DNA of 64,000 bases, taken from contig NZ_QFFK01000002.1 in NCBI RefSeq assembly GCF_003149455.1, positions 372,001 to 436,000 of the forward strand, read 5' to 3'. The notes under the pieces are model-generated. The model was not told the DNA's origin. It made no database searches and saw nothing but the letters and a program-made list of their open reading frames with translations. This stretch comes from Chitinophaga deserti (GTDB lineage Bacteria > Bacteroidota > Bacteroidia > Chitinophagales > Chitinophagaceae). Of the stretch, positions 25,972 through 34,270 are shown one piece after another. Positions within the stretch are counted from its first letter, which is position 1. Each line of letters opens with the position of its first letter. A program made the translations under genes and the position numbers.

Positions 25972-27111
25972 ATGATAGACTTTTCGCACCTGCAAGATTA
26001 CCTGTCCCCCGTTTCTAAAGCGGAACTGAACGAAGATGAAGAATATGAAGACCTCCAGGTCGGCAGCCTGATCGACAGCTACGAACAGGGCCACATCCCT
26101 GACCTCGATGCTGCAGATATCATCTTCATCGGCGCCGGAGACGAACGTGGAAACGGAAAGTCGAATCCCTCCATCATTGCGCCGGACGTGATCCGTAAAG
26201 AATTTTACCGCCTCTTTCTCTGGCACCGCGACCTTCGCATTGCCGACGCCGGCAACCTGCTTCCCGGTCGCTCCCAGGCCGATGCATATGCCGCACTTAA
26301 AACCGTTGTAACGGAATTTATCGATGCCGGTAAAACCATCGTTATCCTCGGCGGCAGCCACGATCTCACCTACGCTCAATACCAGGCCTACGCCTGCAAA
26401 AAATACATCATCGAAGTAAGTGTGGCCGATGCCCTCATCGATCTGCAGGAAACTTCGATAAAGAAGTCGCAACGCTTCCTGCTCGATATGTTTATGGAGC
26501 AGCCCAATTACATCCGCCATTACAACCATATCGGTTTCCAAAGCTACTTCGTACAGCCCCGTATGCTCGAAACGCTCGACAAGCTGCGCTTCGATTGCTA
26601 CCGCCTCGGCAAAGTGCGCGAAAACATTGAAGAAATTGAACCGGTGCTGCGTAATACAGACCTCTTCTCAGTAGATATCTGTATGATCAAACATACCGAT
26701 GCCCCTTCGCATTCCTTATCTCCTAATGGTTTCAGCGGTGAGGAAGCGTGTGCGCTATCCCGTTACGCAGGCATGAGCACCCAGCTTTCCACTTATGGGA
26801 TATATGGATATGATCCTTCTAAAGACCGCGACAACCTCACGGCCAAACAGATTTCACAAATGCTCTGGTATTTCCTTGACGGGCGCTCTGTCCGCAACAA
26901 GGAAGCGCAACTGAACGAGCGTGAATCTTTCCTGGAATTCCATATTGTATCTACAGACATAGACACTGTTTTCCTGAAGAGCAAGAAAACCGGCCGCTGG
27001 TGGATGCAGCTGCCCGATAAGAATTTCGTACCCTGCGCATATACTGATTACCTCATGGCCAGTAACAACGAAATTCCGGAGCGCTGGCTCCGTAGCCAGG
27101 AACGGCTGTAA
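25972..27111 (+). CDS. Arginase/formimidoylglutamase superfamily protein with degenerate metal site
   Basis: This 379-residue protein (ATG at 25972; GTG one codon upstream is possible) belongs to the ureohydrolase superfamily. Visible motifs are IIFIGAGDERGNG and the first metal histidine H130 in GGSHDLT. Two other canonical metal motifs are altered: DAHxD appears as D153-A-L155-I-D157, with the His lost, and the late DxD appears as D235-I-C237. The C-terminal PNGFSGEEACALSRYAG is typical of the Bacteroidota branch usually labelled formimidoylglutamase. Active enzymes need a binuclear Mn centre, so activity here is doubtful. No hut genes are nearby, so a histidine-degradation role is not supported by context. 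Cytosolic. Confidence 0.8.
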   Translation: MIDFSHLQDYLSPVSKAELNEDEEYEDLQVGSLIDSYEQGHIPDLDAADIIFIGAGDERGNGKSNPSIIAPDVIRKEFYRLFLWHRDLRIADAGNLLPGRSQADAYAALKTVVTEFIDAGKTIVILGGSHDLTYAQYQAYACKKYIIEVSVADALIDLQETSIKKSQRFLLDMFMEQPNYIRHYNHIGFQSYFVQPRMLETLDKLRFDCYRLGKVRENIEEIEPVLRNTDLFSVDICMIKHTDAPSHSLSPNGFSGEEACALSRYAGMSTQLSTYGIYGYDPSKDRDNLTAKQISQMLWYFLDGRSVRNKEAQLNERESFLEFHIVSTDIDTVFLKSKKTGRWWMQLPDKNFVPCAYTDYLMASNNEIPERWLRSQERL

Positions 27112-27146
27112 ATCCGTAAATTTAGGAGAACGCACAACCTGATCAT

Positions 27147-28040
27147 GTGACGCAATCCCGCAGAGCCAGGCTCGCACGCCTGAATATCATCCAGAATGCA
27201 CAAGACGCCGTTCTTATCGGAATCGGTGTACTATTGGCCGCCCTCGGCCTCAAAGCCTTTTTGCTGCCCAATGGTTTCCTGGACGGTGGGGTAACGGGTA
27301 TTTCCCTGCTTACCAACCGCCTCACAGGCTGGTCCATCTCCGTGCTGATCATTATTATTAATGCGCCATTTATATGGCTGGCGTATAAACAGCTTTCACG
27401 ACTTTTTACGCTGAAAACGATAGTGGCAATTGTGGGGCTCGCGCTTGCGCTGGCCCTCATCAAGGTGCCGGTTATCACACAGGATAAACTGTTGATCGCT
27501 ATTTTCGGGGGATTCTTCCTGGGTGCGGGTATCGGCATGTCCATCCGCGGAGGTGCAGTGCTTGATGGTACAGAAGTACTGGCCCTTTGGATTTCCCGGA
27601 AAACGGTACTCTCCATCGGTGAGGTGATCATGTATTTCAACGTGGTTATTTTCAGTGTAGCCGCTATCCTGATTAATGTGGAAACGGCGCTTTACGCTAT
27701 GCTCACCTATCTCTCCGCTTCCAAAACGGTGGATTTTGTGATACAGGGTTTTGAAGAATACATTGCACTCACCGTTATTTCCCCAAGGTCAGAACTGATC
27801 CGTAAAACATTGACGCTCAAACTGAAAAAGGGGGTTACGGTGTTTAAAGGGAAAAGTGGTTTCGGCAAAAGGGGGGAAGTGGATAATGAGATAGAAATCA
27901 TCTACACCGTAGTGACCCGCCTCGAAGTACACAAGGTGATCGACGAAATTGAAAAGATCGATGAAAAAGCGTTTATTGTGCAGCATAATATCAATGACAC
28001 CCGCGGGGGCATGATCAAACGCCGCGCGGGCGCTCACTAA
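27147..28040 (+). CDS. YitT family membrane protein (DUF161/DUF2179)
   Basis: The 297-residue protein starts at GTG 27147, 35 nt after the ureohydrolase stop. About five to six hydrophobic segments fill residues 20-190, beginning QDAVLIGIGVLLAALGLKAFLLPNGFLDGGVTGISLL, the family's typical opening. A C-terminal cytosolic domain (about 205-290) matches DUF2179, with TLKLKKGVTVFKGKSGFGKRG and a final IEKIDEKAFIVQHNINDTRGGMI. Function of YitT proteins is not established. It could be cotranscribed with the ureohydrolase gene. The assignment rests on both domains being in the correct order and length. Confidence 0.9.
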   Translation: MTQSRRARLARLNIIQNAQDAVLIGIGVLLAALGLKAFLLPNGFLDGGVTGISLLTNRLTGWSISVLIIIINAPFIWLAYKQLSRLFTLKTIVAIVGLALALALIKVPVITQDKLLIAIFGGFFLGAGIGMSIRGGAVLDGTEVLALWISRKTVLSIGEVIMYFNVVIFSVAAILINVETALYAMLTYLSASKTVDFVIQGFEEYIALTVISPRSELIRKTLTLKLKKGVTVFKGKSGFGKRGEVDNEIEIIYTVVTRLEVHKVIDEIEKIDEKAFIVQHNINDTRGGMIKRRAGAH

Positions 28041-28059
28041 ACGCCCATAAATTCCACGC

Positions 28060-28941
28060 ATGAAAAAGTCATTCATCGCCGCCATGCTTACCATTTCCAC
28101 ACTCACCGCCACTGCGCAGGAACGTATCGATCTTTACCCGGATCATCCTGAATGGAAGATACTGGGAGGGAAAGAGATCAATGATGTTCCGCATATCGAA
28201 TACTACGCAGCTCCGGCCAGTAAAAAGAACGGTGCTGCCGTACTGGTTTGTCCCGGTGGGGGATATACCAACCTCGCGCTGGGCCATGAAGGGAAAGATG
28301 TTGCTGAATTCTTCAATGCCAACGGTTTTGATGCCATTGTACTGCATTACCGTTTGAATGGCGGTCCGCAGGCGGGCTCTACTTACCCGGCGCAGTATAA
28401 CGATGTTACGCTGGCTATGCAGATCGTGAAAAGTAAGGCGAAGAACTGGGGCTTCAGTCCGGATAAAGTGGGCGTACTGGGCTTTTCAGCCGGTGGCCAC
28501 CTGGCATCCATGCTGACCACCATGCATGTTGCAGCAGAGCCCAATGCGAAATCCGCACACGGGCGCTTCAACTCACGCCCTGCGTTTTCTATCCTCGTAT
28601 ATCCGGTGATTTCGCTGAGTGAAGGTTTCCGTCACAAAGGAAGTGCAAATAACCTCCTGGGTGCAGATGCTTCTAAAGAAAAGCAGGACTCACTTTCCAC
28701 CCAGAACCGTATTACGGATCAAACGCCGCCTGTCATGCTCATTCACGCCAGCGATGATAAAGGCGTACCGGTAGAAAACAGCCTTGTATTTTACAAAGCA
28801 CTCCTGCAGCACAATATCCCTGCCACCATGCATATTTATGATCATGGCGGCCACGGCTTCGGCATGGCCCCGAAAGATCCTGTGCTTAACACATGGCCCG
28901 CGCTGGTGGTGAACTGGATTAACGGAATGCTGAATAAGTAA
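28060..28941 (+). CDS. Secreted alpha/beta hydrolase, acetyl-esterase/BD-FAE type
   Basis: This 293-residue protein has a signal peptide (MKKSFIAAMLTISTLTATA). The hydrolase core shows an oxyanion region VCPGGGYTNLA, the nucleophile elbow GFSAGGH, a C-terminal Asp in HASDDKGVPVENSL, and the His in YDHGGHGFGM, giving a full triad. The pattern matches the BD-FAE/acetylxylan esterase-like group, which removes acetyl groups from xylan or other hemicellulose. The substrate cannot be fixed from sequence. It begins 19 nt after the YitT stop and ends at a bidirectional terminator. Confidence 0.9.
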   Translation: MKKSFIAAMLTISTLTATAQERIDLYPDHPEWKILGGKEINDVPHIEYYAAPASKKNGAAVLVCPGGGYTNLALGHEGKDVAEFFNANGFDAIVLHYRLNGGPQAGSTYPAQYNDVTLAMQIVKSKAKNWGFSPDKVGVLGFSAGGHLASMLTTMHVAAEPNAKSAHGRFNSRPAFSILVYPVISLSEGFRHKGSANNLLGADASKEKQDSLSTQNRITDQTPPVMLIHASDDKGVPVENSLVFYKALLQHNIPATMHIYDHGGHGFGMAPKDPVLNTWPALVVNWINGMLNK

Positions 28942-28956
28942 CGAACGCACCATAAA

Positions 28957-28992
28957 AAAGAAACCCCGGATCGCAAGGTCCGGGGTTTTTTA
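28957..28992. terminator. Bidirectional terminator after esterase gene
   Basis: A perfect 10-bp stem (28961-28970 with 28979-28988) has an A-run before it and a T-run after it. It serves the esterase gene and the convergent TIM-barrel gene. Confidence 0.92.
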
Positions 28993-29008
28993 ATTTCGAA
29001 GATTATTC

Positions 29009-29941
29009 TCAGAGGAAATTGTCCGCATCGCGGTAGGCTTTGATAAGCGCCAGTTCCCCGTCTTTCCCGGGCTTCGCGTTACCATGTTCCATACCCATTA
29101 CGCCTTTGTAGCCTTTGGCATGGAGGTGCTTGAATACGTTGCGGTAGTTGATTTCACCGGTACCGGGTTCTTTACGGCCGGGGTTATCACCAATCTGGAT
29201 GTAAGCGATCTCGCTCCAGCAGCGGTCGATCATGGTGATGAGGTTACCCTCGTTTTTCTGCATGTGGTAGATATCATAGAGGATCTTGCAGGAAGGGCTG
29301 TTTACCGCGCGGCAGATTTCATAGGTTTGCTCGGAGGTGCGGAGGAAGAGCTCAGGCGTATCGCTGAGGGGTTCCAGTACCATGGTAAGACCGCCTTTTT
29401 CGAGGATTTCGGAGCCGGCGCGCAGCGCGTCGATCACATTGCCGGTCTGAATGCCGATGGGCAGGTTGCGCTCGAAGAAGCCGGGTACCACGGTAGCCCA
29501 TTTGGCATTTACGCGTTTGGCCAGTTCAACAGAGCGTTCGCAGGCTTTGAGGAATACATCGAGGTGTTCTTTTTTACCGGTAGTGAGGGATACTTTCCAG
29601 TTTTCGCCGCCGTCGATCACGAACACACCCATTCTCATATTCAGTTTGGCGAGCAGTTCGCCGATTTTATTCTGCTGGGCGGTGTCGCGGCCCAGCATGC
29701 CGTTATCTTCAATAGAACGGAATCCCTGATCGTGCATGAACCGGATCTGGTCGAGGAAATCTTCACCACCGGAGTTTTTGAACATACCCTGGTGTGGGGC
29801 ATAGTCCATATTGAAGGTTTTGCCGGCGGCGGCAGAGTTGTCGGCTCCTTTGGCTGAGCTGGCCAGTGCGGTGGCACCGCCGAAAGTGAGGGCGGAAATG
29901 CCCGCGAGGGTAGACTGTTGGAGAAAGCTTCTTCTTTCCAT
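29009..29941 (-). CDS. Tat-exported TIM-barrel sugar isomerase/epimerase (hydroxypyruvate isomerase-like)
   Basis: The 310-residue protein starts MERRSFLQQSTLAGISALTFGG, a twin-arginine export signal. The mature part is an AP endonuclease family 2-type TIM barrel (PF01261), resembling hydroxypyruvate isomerase: LEPLSD, KILYDIYHMQKNEG, IAYIQIGDNPGRKEPGTGEINY and VMGMEHGNAKPG hold the metal-binding Glu, Asp, His and Glu. Family members isomerise or epimerise keto sugars and related compounds; in exported forms the substrate is generally unknown. It lies next to other exported sugar-related genes (formylglycine-enzyme-like and Gfo/Idh), but on the opposite strand. The Tat motif implies folded export with a metal bound. 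Confidence 0.88.
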   Translation of the reverse strand: MERRSFLQQSTLAGISALTFGGATALASSAKGADNSAAAGKTFNMDYAPHQGMFKNSGGEDFLDQIRFMHDQGFRSIEDNGMLGRDTAQQNKIGELLAKLNMRMGVFVIDGGENWKVSLTTGKKEHLDVFLKACERSVELAKRVNAKWATVVPGFFERNLPIGIQTGNVIDALRAGSEILEKGGLTMVLEPLSDTPELFLRTSEQTYEICRAVNSPSCKILYDIYHMQKNEGNLITMIDRCWSEIAYIQIGDNPGRKEPGTGEINYRNVFKHLHAKGYKGVMGMEHGNAKPGKDGELALIKAYRDADNFL

Positions 29942-30153
29942 AGCGTGTACGTGTATTTTAAAATGACATTAGCAATGTCGAAAAATATAGCTTTTAATAA
30001 GGAAATCCACATGTATTGAATAAAAAATAGACGAACGGCTATTTCACTCGATTTCATGCAACGCCTATAGGCTTTTTTTGACGTTCATAAAATAAATATT
30101 GCATTCCCAGCCCGAAATCGATAAATTCACACGCTTTAATTTTTTGCATCGAG

Positions 30154-31116
30154 ATGAGAAGGAAAACCGCGTTATTAGTGATTGGAGGCCTCTGCGCTGC
30201 CTCTGTTCAGGCACAGACTACACCTTTTGAGGCTTACGACCAGAAGATCGAAGGCAGCAACGTTACCATCCGTATGGTACCGGTGAAGGCCGGAGAATTC
30301 ATGCTGGGAAGCCCTGCTACTGAAAAAGGCCGCTCGGAAGACGAAGGCCCGCAGAAGAAAGTGAAGGTAGATGCTTTCTGGATGGGCGCTTACGAAGTAA
30401 CGTTCGACCAGTACGATCTGTATGCCGATAAAGACAAGGATAAAGCACCGCTCCCCGACGGGATGACGCGCCCCAGCCCTCCTTACATCGATCTTACCCT
30501 TGGAATGGGCAAAGCCGGCGGGTATCCTGCCAACAGCATGAGCCAATATGCCGCGCTGATGTATTGCCGCTGGCTATATAATAAAACCGGGGTTTTCTTC
30601 CGCCTGCCTACTGAGGCAGAATGGGAATACGCCTGCCGTGCGGGTTCTAAAACCGCTTATCCTTTCGGGAATGAGGCTGCAAAACTGAAAGATTTTGCCT
30701 GGACGGCCGACAATTCCGGCGATAAATACCATAAAGTAGGGGAGCTGAAGCCCAATGCGTGGGGCCTTTACGATATGCTTGGCAACGTAGCAGAATGGAC
30801 GATGGACCAATACGAAGCCGAAGCTTATAAGGCAATAGACGCAGCCAATCCCTGGCTGAAGCCAACGGATAAGAACCCGCGATCTGTTCGTGGCGGCAAC
30901 TATATGGACCTGGCTACGGCTACCCGCAGCGCATCGCGCCTGATGTCTGACATCGCGTGGAACGACCGCGACCCCCAGATCCCGAAGAGCAAATGGTGGA
31001 ATGCCGATGCGCCTTTCGTAGGGTTCCGCATCGTTCGCCCCGTTCAGCAACCCACTAAAGAAGAAGCTGATAAGTTCTTCAAGGACATGATCGACCAGTT
31101 CGTGGGAGCGCGCTGA
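30154..31116 (+). CDS. Exported formylglycine-generating-enzyme-like protein, no catalytic cysteines
   Basis: This 320-residue protein has a signal peptide (about residues 1-20) and the SUMF1/FGE-sulfatase fold (PF03781): VPVKAGEFMLGSP, AFWMGAYEVTFDQYDLY, FRLPTEAEWEYACRAGS, WGLYDMLGNVAEW, RSVRGGNYMD and a final FVGFRIVRP. The catalytic Cys pair of true formylglycine-generating enzymes should follow RGG; here RGGNYMDLATATRSAS has no Cys, so sulfatase maturation is unlikely. Such non-catalytic versions in Bacteroidota include gliding-motility lipoproteins (GldJ/GldK), but no gld genes lie here. It precedes the Gfo/Idh gene by 121 nt and could share its transcript. Confidence 0.87.
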   Translation: MRRKTALLVIGGLCAASVQAQTTPFEAYDQKIEGSNVTIRMVPVKAGEFMLGSPATEKGRSEDEGPQKKVKVDAFWMGAYEVTFDQYDLYADKDKDKAPLPDGMTRPSPPYIDLTLGMGKAGGYPANSMSQYAALMYCRWLYNKTGVFFRLPTEAEWEYACRAGSKTAYPFGNEAAKLKDFAWTADNSGDKYHKVGELKPNAWGLYDMLGNVAEWTMDQYEAEAYKAIDAANPWLKPTDKNPRSVRGGNYMDLATATRSASRLMSDIAWNDRDPQIPKSKWWNADAPFVGFRIVRPVQQPTKEEADKFFKDMIDQFVGAR

Positions 31117-31237
31117 TCGGTCAAATCTCTGTCAATACATGGATTTTCGGAGGAAGATCCGTATTTTATATAGCTATTGTCTGTTTCATTATACCTTTCA
31201 CACACGGCGTTTACAGGCGTCCGGTAAAATACCAAAC

Positions 31238-32575
31238 ATGGAAAAGGGAAAATTATCTGCATTCCACGATCAAAGTCGCAGAGACTTCGTTAAGAAAACT
31301 TCTATCCTCGCTGGGGGAGCACTGGCAGCACCTATCCTGTCTCAGGCCAATTTCTTCTCCGGTTCTGCCGGCGTGATCAAAGTAGCTCTCATCGGCTGCG
31401 GCGGTCGCGGCACTGGCGCTGCTGTTCAGGCGCTCAGCACTAAACAAAACGTTCAGCTCGTAGCCATGGCCGACGCTTTCCGCGACCGCCTGGACGATAG
31501 CTATAACGGCATCGTAGAAGCCATGAAAAAAACGCCTGAGCGCGTAAAAGTGGCTGACGCTGATAAATTCGTTGGCTTCGACGGTTACAAACAAGCCATC
31601 GCAAAAGCAGACGTGGTAATCCTCACCACGCCTCCCGGCTTCCGCCCCATCCACTTCGAAGAAGCAATCGCGCAGGGCAAACATGTGTTCATGGAGAAAC
31701 CCGTGGCCACAGACCCCGCCGGTATCGCGAAAGTGCTGGAAACCGCGGAAAAAGCAAAAGCTAAAAAACTCAACGTGGTAGTTGGTCTCCAGCGCCACTA
31801 TATGACCTCTTACCGTGAACTGCACAAACGTGTTCAGGACGGTATGATCGGCGATATCACATCCATCCAGGTATGGTGGAACCAGGGCGCACTCTGGGTG
31901 CGCGAGCGTAAGCCTGAGTACTCCGAAATGGAATACCAGATGCGTAACTGGTATTACTTCAACTGGCTCTGCGGCGATCATATCGTGGAACAACACATCC
32001 ACAACATCGACGTGGGCAACTGGTTTATGGGTAAAACCCCTGTATCAGCTGTAGGTATGGGCGGCCGCGCCATCCGTACCGGTCCGGAAGCAGGTGAGAT
32101 CTTTGACCACCACTTCGTGGAATACCGTTATGACAATGGCGTGGTGATGAACTCGCAATGCCGCCACTGGAAAGATTCTGTGAGCAAGGTAGACGAAGAG
32201 ATCGTAGGCACCAAAGGCCGCATCTTCTGCGACCGTGCTCAGATCGTTGACCATAAAGGCAAAACGCTTTATCAGTTCGATCGTAAGCAGCACAACCGTC
32301 CTTACCAGGCGGAGCACGATGAACTGTTTGAGGCTATCGCCAACAACAAGTACAAATTCCAGGACGCGCAGATGGGTGCAGAAGCAACGCTTTCCGCTAT
32401 CATCGGCCGTATGGCTACTTATTCCGGCCAGCAGATCGATTGGGATAAAGCACTGAAATCAGGGATCAACCTGCAGCCGTCGCGCTATGCGTTCGACGCT
32501 CCGCCGCCGGTACTTCCCGATGCACAGGGCAATTATGCCTTCGCGAAGCCGGGCGTTACCCGCTACTTCTCCTGA
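31238..32575 (+). CDS. Tat-exported Gfo/Idh/MocA oxidoreductase
   Basis: The 445-residue protein from the ATG at 31238 has a twin-arginine motif, SRRDFVKKTSILAGGALAAP, so it is likely exported with cofactor bound. The Rossmann motif is IKVALIGCGGRGTGAA, followed by HVFMEKPVATDPAGI, where EKP is the signature of Gfo/Idh/MocA enzymes. The C-terminal half has WLCGDHIVEQHIHNIDVGNW, with the catalytic His region of glucose-fructose oxidoreductase-like enzymes. Substrates are sugars or cyclitols, oxidised or reduced with tightly bound NAD(P). The longer frame start upstream (31139) has no signal features, so I reject it. It ends at the 32603-32644 terminator. Confidence 0.9.
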   Translation: MEKGKLSAFHDQSRRDFVKKTSILAGGALAAPILSQANFFSGSAGVIKVALIGCGGRGTGAAVQALSTKQNVQLVAMADAFRDRLDDSYNGIVEAMKKTPERVKVADADKFVGFDGYKQAIAKADVVILTTPPGFRPIHFEEAIAQGKHVFMEKPVATDPAGIAKVLETAEKAKAKKLNVVVGLQRHYMTSYRELHKRVQDGMIGDITSIQVWWNQGALWVRERKPEYSEMEYQMRNWYYFNWLCGDHIVEQHIHNIDVGNWFMGKTPVSAVGMGGRAIRTGPEAGEIFDHHFVEYRYDNGVVMNSQCRHWKDSVSKVDEEIVGTKGRIFCDRAQIVDHKGKTLYQFDRKQHNRPYQAEHDELFEAIANNKYKFQDAQMGAEATLSAIIGRMATYSGQQIDWDKALKSGINLQPSRYAFDAPPPVLPDAQGNYAFAKPGVTRYFS

Positions 32576-32602
32576 TCACACAAGTGAAAAGGCAGCAATA
32601 TT

Positions 32603-32644
32603 GGAAAGGGGCCGTCTCAAGAAGATGGTCCCTTTCCTGTTTTT
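32603..32644 (+). terminator. Terminator after Gfo/Idh gene
   Basis: An 8-bp outer stem (32603-32610 with 32630-32637) extended by three inner pairs is followed by a T-rich run. It lies 28 nt after the stop. Confidence 0.8.
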
Positions 32645-32900
32645 ACATTTGGGGTAAAGAGAATACCGGGCAGCGCCCCGAAGGTTTGTGAAGCCTCCAA
32701 TAGAGGTTTGCCTAACATAACCGGCGAAATGCGGCGAAAACGGCGCTGCAATTTTGCCGGGCATCCCTCCATGCTTATTTTCGGTTAAAGGATATAATTT
32801 CCGGAAGGAGAATGCACGGAGGGGGAGATTAGTGCCAATATCAATATTCAAAAACAATAGTATGCCGATACAGAAAAGCAATATTGGAAGTCTTCAGTAC
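32645..32900. other. Spacer before PBP4-type gene
   Basis: This 256-nt stretch contains no convincing gene. A TATTTTCG element at 32776-32783, one mismatch from TAnnTTTG, is the only promoter-like site I see. It also contains the alternative ATG at 32862 of the following gene. Confidence 0.35.
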
Positions 32901-34196
32901 ATGAAATGCTGCTTCACAGCAGCAGTTGCATTGTTGCTGGGCACCGCAGCCATGGCGCAGCCGAAGAACCTACGCCTCTGGGCGCAGGAAGAGTTGCTGC
33001 AGTCTAAAGAACTGCGCAGTGCCCACATTGGCATCAGCATCTACGACCCTGCCACTAAGAAATACTGGTTCCAGCACCAGGACGATAAATTCTTCGTACC
33101 GGCTTCCAATACCAAAATCTTTACCCTGTTCGCAGGGCTGCAGCTGCTGGGCGATTCTCTGCCGGGGATGCGCTTCACTGAAAATGATACAGCATTGTAT
33201 GTACAGGGCACGGCCGATCCATCTTTCCTGCATCCCGATTTTATTTCCCAGCCTGTGCTGGACAAACTTTCCGCAACAGGAAAAAATATCTGGCTGCAAC
33301 CGGCAGTTATCAAAAACAAACGATTCGGGCCGGGTTGGGGCTGGAGCGATTATGCGGATTATTACCAGCCTGAGCTGAACGAGTGGCCCATGTATGGCAA
33401 CGTGGCCCGCATCCGCATGAAAGGAGCCAGCTATTCCATGACGCCTGAATTTGAAACGGAACTGATCTACGAACGCCCGCCAGCAGAGCCGCTGGCCGAC
33501 CGTGAAGAGCGCGAGAATCTCTTCACACTGCACATCCGATCGGATATTCATGCGGAACAATTATATGAAGTGCCCTTCATCACAGGAAGCACCACACAAC
33601 TGGCGCGCCGCCTGCAGGACACACTCCGCCGCCCCGTTCGCGTAATGGGTACACCTGCGGTTATGCAAGGTGCCGTATTACACAGTATACCTGTGGATAC
33701 GTTGTTTCAGCCCATGATGCACCGGAGCGATAACTTCTTTGCCGAACAGATCCTCATGATGGCATCGGCCCTCAAATATGACGCAATTGATTCGCGTAAA
33801 GTGATCGGGTATCTACTAGACAGCCTGCTGCAAGATTTACCACATCCGCCAAATTGGGTAGACGGGTCGGGGCTTTCGCGCTACAATCTTTTCACTCCCC
33901 GCGACTTTGTATCCGTGCTCGATAAAATGTATAAAGCACATCCCAAAGAGCGGCTCTTTCCCCTGTTCCCTTCCGGCGGAAAAGGAACGATGAAGAATTA
34001 TTACCAATCGCTGCCCAACCGGTTTTATGCTAAAACCGGGACCCTCAGCGGCGTGGTTGCCCTCAGCGGATACATCGTCACCAAATCCGGGAAGACGCTT
34101 ATCTTCAGTGTTCTCGTCAATAACCACAATACTACCGCCACCAACGTACGCCGCGCAGTAGAACGTTTCCTCGTGCGCACGGCCAATGCCGGATAA
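32901..34196 (+). CDS. dacB: D-alanyl-D-alanine carboxypeptidase/endopeptidase, PBP4 (DacB) family
   Basis: From the ATG at 32901 the 431-residue protein starts with a signal peptide (MKCCFTAAVALLLGTAAMA); an in-frame ATG at 32862 would add 13 residues. It is an S13 peptidase: the SxxK nucleophile motif is in VPASNTKIFTLFAG, the SxN motif in MHRSDNFFAEQ, and the KTG motif in YAKTGTLSG. These three and the length match PBP4/DacB, which trims D-Ala from peptidoglycan stems and cuts cross-links in the periplasm. The gene stands alone between terminators at 32603-32644 and 34214-34250. Confidence 0.92.
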   Translation: MKCCFTAAVALLLGTAAMAQPKNLRLWAQEELLQSKELRSAHIGISIYDPATKKYWFQHQDDKFFVPASNTKIFTLFAGLQLLGDSLPGMRFTENDTALYVQGTADPSFLHPDFISQPVLDKLSATGKNIWLQPAVIKNKRFGPGWGWSDYADYYQPELNEWPMYGNVARIRMKGASYSMTPEFETELIYERPPAEPLADREERENLFTLHIRSDIHAEQLYEVPFITGSTTQLARRLQDTLRRPVRVMGTPAVMQGAVLHSIPVDTLFQPMMHRSDNFFAEQILMMASALKYDAIDSRKVIGYLLDSLLQDLPHPPNWVDGSGLSRYNLFTPRDFVSVLDKMYKAHPKERLFPLFPSGGKGTMKNYYQSLPNRFYAKTGTLSGVVALSGYIVTKSGKTLIFSVLVNNHNTTATNVRRAVERFLVRTANAG

Positions 34197-34213
34197 TGGA
34201 ACTGGCTTAAAAT

Positions 34214-34250
34214 AAAAATCCCGGCAGATGGTTCGTCTGCCGGGATTTTT
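34214..34250. terminator. Bidirectional terminator between dacB and S46 peptidase
   Basis: A perfect 15-bp stem (34214-34228 with 34236-34250) begins with five A residues and ends with five T residues, so it works for both convergent genes. Confidence 0.95.
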
Positions 34251-34270
34251 AATGTCTGAAGCGGGAAGTG

